This document shows positions 1 to 4,975 of a DNA stretch of 6,358 bases, one piece after another. Location of the stretch: positions 1-6,358 of the forward strand of contig JAHDCN010000166.1 of the NCBI GenBank assembly GCA_020629815.1. Direction: 5' to 3'. The notes beneath the pieces were generated by a model. The model worked only from the letters and a program-made list of their open reading frames with translations, was not told the origin of the DNA and made no database searches. The stretch is from Verrucomicrobiota bacterium (GTDB lineage: Bacteria; Verrucomicrobiota; Verrucomicrobiia; Verrucomicrobiales; DEV007). Every line of letters starts with the position of its first letter. Position 1 is the stretch's first letter. The position numbers and the translations under genes are program-made.

Positions 1-21
1 GAAGTGAGTGCGAGGACGATC

Positions 22-987
22 CTACGGCACAACCACAGCGAAAACCCCCAAGTATTCCTCACGTTCATCAGCCCAGCGTTCCTTATATTCGGAGTGCATA
101 CCGAGGTCATAGTGAGTGATCCCTTCCTTTTCTGATCGTCGCATATTTTCCAACTGAAGCGCGTTGCCAATTCCGAAAGAACGAAACTCTTCAGCGTAGC
201 TCATTTGAAAGCCGCGATATACCTGCCCGGAGACACCACCAAAGATATGCGCAACATCATTCCCATTCACCTGGCCGACCAACATTCGTAAATCTCCTCT
301 TCGATGGAGCTCTGTCAGCAGCTCCGTGTAAAATCCATCGTACGAACCCGCCTGAAAAATGTCTGTACCTTCGCGCCACTTATAGGTGCGACGCTGGATC
401 GCCAGGATGCGCTCGAAAAGATTCTCCGGAGACTCTGATGCCACACTTTTGATCTCAAAACCATCGGGCACTTTGATTTGCCGCATCGATTTACGAAATT
501 TCTTTGAGCGTCTTTCGAGCCACGAATCGACACCGTTTGTGAGATCGACCGTCATGCAGTCGGTGGCTTCAAACTCATGGTAGTGCCCCAGCGAGTCTGC
601 GCGCTGCTCGAGGGCCCGGTGCAGTTCCCCTTCGCGCAAAATCCCGGGAATCACGATCGCTGTCGGTCGACCTTGCACCTCCCGGACGACTTGGAAAAGG
701 AAATCGAGCTTGGATTCGCCATTGCCTCCAATCAGCGGCTGGCCAAACATCCATGCAGCTTCGAGCGGGAAAAAGTGGTCGGCTTCCTGCTCGACCAATA
801 CCAGCCAATGGTCGTCATCCCGGCAAATCAGGTAGTTCTCTTCCGCGGACCGGGAATGCAGGTGGTTGGATGCGGCGACCTGCCAGATGGAGGAGGAACA
901 GAAGTGCGCGATCTCACTTTCTCCGGCGACAGCCTGGTCAAAGGCGTTCCGTTGTTGAAGAAATGTTGCGTAATCGAGTTGCTCCAT
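22..987 (-). CDS. GNAT-fold acyltransferase, FemAB/CelD-like (BioF2-type domain), substrate unknown
   Basis: The 321-residue protein has no signal peptide or membrane segment and is probably cytoplasmic. Its C-terminal half (about residues 150-310) resembles the BioF2/CelD-type acetyltransferase domain (Acetyltransf_6), a relative of FemAB aminoacyl transferases. A basic stretch near 159-172 (RRSKKFRKSMR) is followed by a helix with QRRTYKW (198-204). Next come a strand pair around VAHIFGGVSGQVYRGF (245-260), then YDLG at 293-296 and YKERW at 301-305, which are the family's closing motifs. The N-terminal half (1-150) looks like the degenerate first GNAT repeat. Relatives act in exopolysaccharide, cell-envelope or peptidoglycan modification, but nothing here identifies the acceptor. 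The ATG at 987 is chosen because an in-frame TGA lies four codons upstream. No clear Shine-Dalgarno precedes it. It is divergent from the dehydrogenase gene, with 15 bp between start codons. The fold call is fairly safe; the function is unknown. Confidence 0.85.
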   Translation of the reverse strand: MEQLDYATFLQQRNAFDQAVAGESEIAHFCSSSIWQVAASNHLHSRSAEENYLICRDDDHWLVLVEQEADHFFPLEAAWMFGQPLIGGNGESKLDFLFQVVREVQGRPTAIVIPGILREGELHRALEQRADSLGHYHEFEATDCMTVDLTNGVDSWLERRSKKFRKSMRQIKVPDGFEIKSVASESPENLFERILAIQRRTYKWREGTDIFQAGSYDGFYTELLTELHRRGDLRMLVGQVNGNDVAHIFGGVSGQVYRGFQMSYAEEFRSFGIGNALQLENMRRSEKEGITHYDLGMHSEYKERWADEREEYLGVFAVVVP

Positions 988-991
988 TTTG

Positions 992-996
992 CAGGA
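992..996 (+). promoter_or_regulatory. Shine-Dalgarno site that sets the dehydrogenase start
   Basis: CAGGA at 992-996 lies six bases upstream of ATG 1003, a standard spacing. It favours 1003 over the second in-frame ATG at 1015. It also argues against any start further upstream in the open frame that runs back to 577 across the opposite-strand acyltransferase gene. Confidence 0.6.
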
Positions 997-1002
997 TCAG
1001 CT

Positions 1003-2034
1003 ATGCACCAATGGATGAATGCCGTTTGTCTGCAATCGAAACAAGCAAAAGATCTGGCTGTAATCACGCCGGAAATTCCTGAACCCGGTCCTGGTGAGAT
1101 TCGCCTGAAGGTCGAGGCGGTCGGAATTTGTGGTTCTGATGTCAGTGCTGCTTTGGGAAAACCGAACTTTGACTGGGTCGAGCGGCCGCGGATTCTTGGG
1201 CATGAATTTTCGGCAACTATCGACGCCTGTGGACCGGGTGTGAGTGGCTGGGAAAAAGGGCAGGCGGTCTGTGCTCTGGCAATTCACAGCTGTCATGAGT
1301 GTGACAATTGCCGGGCAGGCAATACCCAAATCTGTGAGGACAGAAAAATTATCGGGTTTCATATGTCTGGTGCGATGGCGGACTACGTTTGCGTCCCCGA
1401 GCGCTATGTGATGCCGCTTCGCTATGGCTTGTCTTTTATTGAAGGGGCTTTGGTCGAGCCGTTAGCTGTGGCAAGTCGTTGCGTTTTGAAAATGTGTGAT
1501 ATTCAGCCGGGGCACTCGGTGATTGTTTCCGGTTGTGGGATTATTGGGCTTCTCTGTGCTCTACTGGCCAGGGCGTCAGGTGGCAATGTGATCATAACCG
1601 GAGCCGAATGGGACGAAGACGTCCGATTGAAAAAAGCGCGCGATCTTGGGTTCCGCACCATGGTGGTGTCCGATGACAATCCGCTGGCGGATCAAATCGA
1701 AGAGAAAGTCGATCGGTTTATTGAAGCCTCAGGAGCACCGCCCGCTTTGGCAGCTTCCAGTGACTCGGTAAAATGGGGAGGCTTGATCGGAATCATCGCC
1801 ACCTATGGGGCGAATATCGACTGGGCGATCACCGAAGTTGTGAGGCGTGAACAAAAAGTGCATCCTTGTATGGCTGCTGCCTGGGACGACTTCGAAGCTG
1901 CCATGCGTCACCTCCGGGACGGGGTCATCCCGGTCGATGAACTGGTGGAAACGTTTCCACTCACTGAAGCAATCGAAGCGTTTCGGGCCAGTTTTGAAAA
2001 GACTACGCCCAAGGCGATTATGATTCCGCAGTAG
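1003..2034 (+). CDS. zinc-dependent medium-chain alcohol/polyol dehydrogenase (sorbitol/threonine dehydrogenase-like)
   Basis: This 343-residue protein is a full-length medium-chain dehydrogenase that should oxidise a secondary alcohol, polyol or amino alcohol with a nicotinamide cofactor. Catalytic-zinc ligands are visible as Cys43 (GICGSD), His67-Glu68 (GHE) and Glu152 (VEP). The structural-zinc lobe is intact, with Cys97, Cys100, Cys103 and Cys111. The Rossmann glycine motif is GCGIIG at 177-182. The second strand ends in VIITG rather than the usual acidic residue, so NAD versus NADP cannot be called confidently. The C-terminal part (FPLTEAIEAFRAS, 318-330) is typical of the family. The start at 1003 is supported by the CAGGA ribosome-binding site; the reading frame stays open upstream to 577, but that stretch is antisense to the acyltransferase. 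It converges on mlaF with a 7-bp gap. The substrate could be sorbitol, threonine, butanediol or another sugar alcohol, and is not resolved. Confidence 0.92.
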   Translation: MHQWMNAVCLQSKQAKDLAVITPEIPEPGPGEIRLKVEAVGICGSDVSAALGKPNFDWVERPRILGHEFSATIDACGPGVSGWEKGQAVCALAIHSCHECDNCRAGNTQICEDRKIIGFHMSGAMADYVCVPERYVMPLRYGLSFIEGALVEPLAVASRCVLKMCDIQPGHSVIVSGCGIIGLLCALLARASGGNVIITGAEWDEDVRLKKARDLGFRTMVVSDDNPLADQIEEKVDRFIEASGAPPALAASSDSVKWGGLIGIIATYGANIDWAITEVVRREQKVHPCMAAAWDDFEAAMRHLRDGVIPVDELVETFPLTEAIEAFRASFEKTTPKAIMIPQ

Positions 2035-2041
2035 GGTAGTC

Positions 2042-2818
2042 TCAGGCGAAGACGTCAGGTTCGTCTTCGCTATTGCCATCCAGAAAGTTCACAATCACCG
2101 GGTCAACCGAGGCTTCGAGTCCTTTGACCGTGCCATCAAAATAGATTTTTCCGCTGCGCAGCATGGCCACTCGATCGGCTACGGTATGCATCGATTTCAG
2201 ATCGTGGGTGACAACGACGCTGGTGATCGAAAACTCATCAGCGAGATGGGCGATCAGCTGATCAATACTGTCCGCTGTTACCGGATCCAGTCCTGCAGTG
2301 GGCTCATCGTATAGGATACACTGTGGGCGGGTAATGATAGCGCGCGCCAGCGAAACGCGTTTTCTCATCCCGCCGGAAATATCATTCGGCATTTTGGCAA
2401 CATGCTCTGCGAGACCAACCAGTTCGAGAACCTCGACCGCTTTTTCCAGTAACACTTTCCGGTTTCGAATGCCCTCTTCCTGCAAAGGAAATGCCACATT
2501 CTCGGCAATGGTCATCGAATCAAACAGGGCGCCATCCTGAAACAGTATTCCCACTTTTTTCCGGACGGGGCGCATCCTCCGCTCGCTCAGAGTAGTGATC
2601 TCTTCTCCATCGATCCGGATCGATCCCGAATCCGGGCGCATCAGGCCCAGCAGGTGTTTCAGCAGTACACTTTTTCCTTCGCCGCTTCGACCGAGCAGGA
2701 CAGTACACTTGCCGGTTTGAAAATTGATATTCACCCCATCGAGCACCTGCCTTCCGCCGAGGTTTCTTTTTAGACCCTCGACTTCGATAAAATATTCTGA
2801 TTTCTCCAGTTGGCTCAT
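2042..2818 (-). CDS. mlaF: MlaF-like ABC transporter ATP-binding protein (lipid transport)
   Basis: The 258-residue cytoplasmic ATPase powers an MlaE-type permease for phospholipid or related lipid transport at the inner membrane. All nucleotide-binding motifs are present: Walker A GRSGEGKS (43-50), Q-loop Gln94, signature ISGGM (147-151, Ile in place of the usual Leu), Walker B CILYDEP (167-173, with Asp171 and catalytic Glu172), D-loop GLD (176-178) and H-loop His205. The segment around LFQDGALFDSMT (92-103) and the late VNFLDG (243-248) are hallmarks of the MlaF/Ttg2A/Mkl group. Its ATG directly abuts the TAA of the permease gene (TAAATG), suggesting translational coupling; no strong Shine-Dalgarno is seen. 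The last ten residues are acidic (EDEPD), and a hairpin lies in that coding stretch. No MCE-domain gene follows, because the next gene is convergent. Confidence 0.93.
   Translation of the reverse strand: MSQLEKSEYFIEVEGLKRNLGGRQVLDGVNINFQTGKCTVLLGRSGEGKSVLLKHLLGLMRPDSGSIRIDGEEITTLSERRMRPVRKKVGILFQDGALFDSMTIAENVAFPLQEEGIRNRKVLLEKAVEVLELVGLAEHVAKMPNDISGGMRKRVSLARAIITRPQCILYDEPTAGLDPVTADSIDQLIAHLADEFSITSVVVTHDLKSMHTVADRVAMLRSGKIYFDGTVKGLEASVDPVIVNFLDGNSEDEPDVFA
2046..2070. terminator. inverted repeat at the convergent junction, possible bidirectional terminator
   Basis: A perfect 9-bp stem (GCGAAGACG at 2046-2054 pairing with CGTCTTCGC at 2062-2070) has a 7-base loop. It begins 11 bases after the dehydrogenase stop and overlaps the last codons of mlaF. 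Position and symmetry suit a shared terminator or mRNA 3'-end stabiliser for both convergent transcripts. Neither side has a T-run, so it is not a classical intrinsic terminator. Chance symmetry in coding sequence is possible. Confidence 0.35.
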
Positions 2819-3631
2819 TTATGAATCGAAACCGGACGAGCCGAGTGGGAAAAAGTGGTTCAGCAAAAAGCTGAGAAACAAATTGGAAACGAGGATTGCA
2901 AGGGAGGAAATCACGACCGCTGCAGTCGTAGCTTTACCAACACCGACTGCCCCCCGGTTAGCATAGAGGCCTTCTCTGCAGGATATCAGAACGATCAAAC
3001 CGCCGAAGACGAAGCCCTTGATCATTCCAATCGCTATGTCAGGCAGGGTAGTATTGGAAACAACCTGATGCTCGAACCAAACCGCCGGGACACCGAAGAT
3101 ATGGACCACCATCACATAACCGGCCAAAATCCCGAAGCCGACTGATTCCGCGACCAACAATGGCATCGAGACAAACATCCCGATCACGCGGGGCATCACC
3201 AAATAGTCCACCGGCGAAATCCCCATGCTGCGCAGCGCATCAATTTGCTCAGTTACCTTCATGGTTCCGATCTCGGCGGCCATCGCTGCGCCTACTCGAC
3301 CGGAAACCATGATACCTGCGAGAACCGGTCCCAGTTCTCTACACATAGCGAGTGAAACAACGGGTCCGGTCGCCGTACCAAGACCGAGTTCACTGAATTT
3401 AAAATACACCTGGGCTGCAAACACAGCACCGGTAAAGGCACCCGTTACGACAACTACCAACTGCGAGCCGAAGCCGATATCAACAATCTGTCTACCAGCG
3501 AGGCGAACTCTCGGCCGACAGGTGAACAGAGTCACGGCCAACTCGCCGATCAATCCAACGACCTGGCCAAAATACGCGAAGAAGCGCAAAACCGCTGAAC
3601 CGGTTTTTTGCGGTATACGCGTAAGCCCCAT
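2819..3631 (-). CDS. mlaE: MlaE-like ABC transporter permease (lipid transport)
   Basis: The 270-residue integral inner-membrane protein belongs to the MlaE/Ttg2B/YrbE permease family and should pair with the adjacent ATPase. The family core is clear: RELGPVLAGIMVSGRVGAA (98-116), then AAEIGTMKVTEQIDALRSMG (118-137), including the characteristic EQIDALR and the following YLVMPR. Hydrophobic spans are seen at about 14-36 (amphipathic entry helix), 52-76, 92-113, 146-177, 200-218 and 236-261. Length matches the family (about 255-270). The start at 3631 has a weak GGA upstream (3635-3637) and lies 8 bp after the oxidoreductase stop; its own stop abuts the mlaF start. The permease-first order differs from the proteobacterial mlaFEDCB operon. 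An imperfect hairpin covers roughly codons 7-16. Confidence 0.93.
   Translation of the reverse strand: MGLTRIPQKTGSAVLRFFAYFGQVVGLIGELAVTLFTCRPRVRLAGRQIVDIGFGSQLVVVVTGAFTGAVFAAQVYFKFSELGLGTATGPVVSLAMCRELGPVLAGIMVSGRVGAAMAAEIGTMKVTEQIDALRSMGISPVDYLVMPRVIGMFVSMPLLVAESVGFGILAGYVMVVHIFGVPAVWFEHQVVSNTTLPDIAIGMIKGFVFGGLIVLISCREGLYANRGAVGVGKATTAAVVISSLAILVSNLFLSFLLNHFFPLGSSGFDS
3585..3612 (-). other. imperfect hairpin early in the mlaE coding sequence
   Basis: CGCAAAACCG (3585-3594) can pair with CGG-T6-GCG (3601-3612), leaving a 6-base loop and a 2-base T/A bulge. The result is a 10-bp stem starting about 19 bases inside the mlaE start codon. Such a structure could modulate mlaE translation. Read on the plus strand, the T-rich arm gives it a terminator-like look for antisense transcripts. 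It is coding sequence, so chance is a serious alternative. Confidence 0.25.
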
Positions 3632-3639
3632 GTTTCCGT

Positions 3640-4890
3640 TTACAGCAGTCCAAAGCGCCGGTCAATCGGCTCCTGATAGGCGCGAATCTTTCCGGATGCG
3701 ACATCATCGACCGCAAGAGCAGCGCCGCCTGCAAAGTCAGATTCCACCACGCTGTAGGCGCAAGCCAGATCAAGCAGCCCTTCTCGTCCGGAGCATTCCG
3801 GTTCAGAACCATCTTCAATCGCCTTGAGCCAATCCAATTGAGCCAAAGCAAAGTCATTGGTCAGTCCCATCGGAAAGTGACAGTCCTGCTGCTCTTTGCT
3901 GGCATGAGTTCGGTAATATTCCGAAAGCGACTGTGGTTCCCCGCCTTCGAGGTGAAGGGTATCACCGGTGATTTTTCCTTTCGATCCGTAAAACACCGGA
4001 CCTTCGCCGACGACGGTATTGGAAGCCCTGCCCGCCCAACTGCCAAACATCGATCCTCCCACACCGGACTCGGTTTCAAAGTGGGCGAAAAACGTGTCAT
4101 CCGCATCGCAGGAAAACGGTTCTACCTTCTCTCCATTCCGCATCAGGTAACGCAGCGGCTCCACCACCTTGGTATTGGCAGAAACGGATACGACCTCGCT
4201 GCCGCTGATGTAGCGAATCATATCAAAAAAGTGTGGTCCCAGATCGAGCGCCATTCCGCCCGCCTCCTCCAACACATGGCGCCACGGAGTCTCCGCTACG
4301 ATTAAGTCCGGAGCCCACCAGGTGCCTGCATTTCCCATCAGAATCATCTGCAAATCGCCAGCCGGTCCTTCGTCGCCGAACGCCCATTTGGTATGTCTGA
4401 CCCCCGGCGCAAATCTCAAGTTCTCAAAAACACCAAATGTCACGTTTGCATCCTGCGCCTGCGTACACATTCGACGAGCTCCTTCCATAGATACCGCCAG
4501 CGGTTTTTGCGAAAGAAGATGCTTCCCCTTTTGGAAAGCCAGCTCAGCAATCTGATGGTGCAAACTGTGAACCGTGAAATCATTGATCGCATCAATGGGA
4601 CCCGACTCGATCATCTCCCGGTAGTCCGTGAAGACCTTCACCTCTGTCTCCGGCTGAAAATCGGAGAGATACTCATCGCCCACAGCGAGGGGATCGCCGG
4701 GCATATCCGACACCGGAACTCTCTGCGGTGGGCCTTCTCCGCGTTTCACATATCCGAGCGCGTCATCCTCTTTACGCGCGCACAAGGCAGTGATCTCAAA
4801 ATTATCCACACCTGCTTCTCGCAGCAGGCGATAGCCTTCCAGGTGCGCAGCGAGAATTCTCCCACATCCAACGATACCAATCCGAATCAT
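3640..4890 (-). CDS. Gfo/Idh/MocA family NAD(P)-dependent oxidoreductase
   Basis: The 416-residue protein begins with the Rossmann fold IRIGIVGCGRI (2-12), whose glycine motif binds NAD(P). The family 'EKP' segment appears as SQKP (127-130), with Lys129 kept and Glu replaced by Gln. The second half has the family's catalytic-domain motif GGMALDLGPHFFD (211-223), with Asp216, His220 and Asp223 in place. Members oxidise or reduce sugars, inositols and related compounds; no subfamily or substrate can be assigned. It is longer than a typical 330-390-residue member, partly from an insertion at about 40-85. ATG 4890 is preferred to an in-frame GTG at 4899 because the protein then starts right at the Rossmann strand, and a weak GGA (4895-4897) precedes it. 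It lies 68 bp after accC and 8 bp before mlaE, so it is probably cotranscribed with the transporter genes. There is no twin-arginine signal, so it should be cytoplasmic. Confidence 0.9.
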   Translation of the reverse strand: MIRIGIVGCGRILAAHLEGYRLLREAGVDNFEITALCARKEDDALGYVKRGEGPPQRVPVSDMPGDPLAVGDEYLSDFQPETEVKVFTDYREMIESGPIDAINDFTVHSLHHQIAELAFQKGKHLLSQKPLAVSMEGARRMCTQAQDANVTFGVFENLRFAPGVRHTKWAFGDEGPAGDLQMILMGNAGTWWAPDLIVAETPWRHVLEEAGGMALDLGPHFFDMIRYISGSEVVSVSANTKVVEPLRYLMRNGEKVEPFSCDADDTFFAHFETESGVGGSMFGSWAGRASNTVVGEGPVFYGSKGKITGDTLHLEGGEPQSLSEYYRTHASKEQQDCHFPMGLTNDFALAQLDWLKAIEDGSEPECSGREGLLDLACAYSVVESDFAGGAALAVDDVASGKIRAYQEPIDRRFGLL

Positions 4891-4958
4891 GGATTCCACG
4901 ATACGGATGTCGCCTGTTTTTCCAAAGAAAAACCGACGTTCGAGTTAATTGGAAAAAT
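4891..4958. other. short intergenic region between accC and the oxidoreductase gene
   Basis: These 68 bp are rich in A and T runs compared with the flanking genes. They contain the T-run after accC (minus strand, 4953-4957) and a small perfect inverted repeat (GTTTTTC at 4916-4922 with GAAAAAC at 4927-4933, 4-base loop). I see no convincing -35/-10 promoter on the minus strand. It may contain a processing or termination signal, or a weak internal promoter. Confidence 0.4.
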
Positions 4959-4975
4959 CTACTCGTCGAGAAGAT
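4953..4975 (-). terminator. weak hairpin plus T-run at the end of accC, possible terminator or attenuator
   Basis: Reading the minus strand, ATCT-T-CTC-GAC-GAG-T-AGAT (4975 down to 4957) is a near-perfect 19-base palindrome with one symmetrical T/T mismatch. It spans the accC stop codon and runs straight into TTTTT (4957-4953). The architecture is that of an intrinsic terminator, but the stem is short (4+3 bp) and not GC-rich, so it would be leaky. It could set lower expression of the downstream oxidoreductase-mlaEF genes. Confidence 0.35.

Noticed and set aside
1..21. Sequence left of the acyltransferase stop
   Set aside because: It is too short to assign, with no hairpin or T-run visible.
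762..779. 18-base near-identical repeat with 2842-2859 (one mismatch)
   Set aside because: Both copies encode the residues HFFPL in unrelated proteins on the minus strand, and flanking sequence does not match, so it is probably coincidence.
577..1002. Open frame upstream of the dehydrogenase that would add 142 residues at its N terminus
   Set aside because: It is antisense to the acyltransferase, shows no domain similarity, and the dehydrogenase begins normally at 1003 with a ribosome-binding site.
3225..3827. Plus-strand 200-codon open frame over mlaE and the oxidoreductase 3' end
   Set aside because: It is antisense to genuine family members, and its low-complexity Pro/Thr/Ser-rich translation is typical of a shadow frame.
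4891..4899. GTG at 4899 as the oxidoreductase start
   Set aside because: It adds only three residues before the Rossmann strand and has no Shine-Dalgarno, whereas ATG 4890 has a weak one.
4891..4930. TTGGAA / TATCGT promoter-like hexamers on the minus strand before the oxidoreductase gene
   Set aside because: Each matches consensus at only 4 of 6 positions, and the -10 would sit almost on the start codon.
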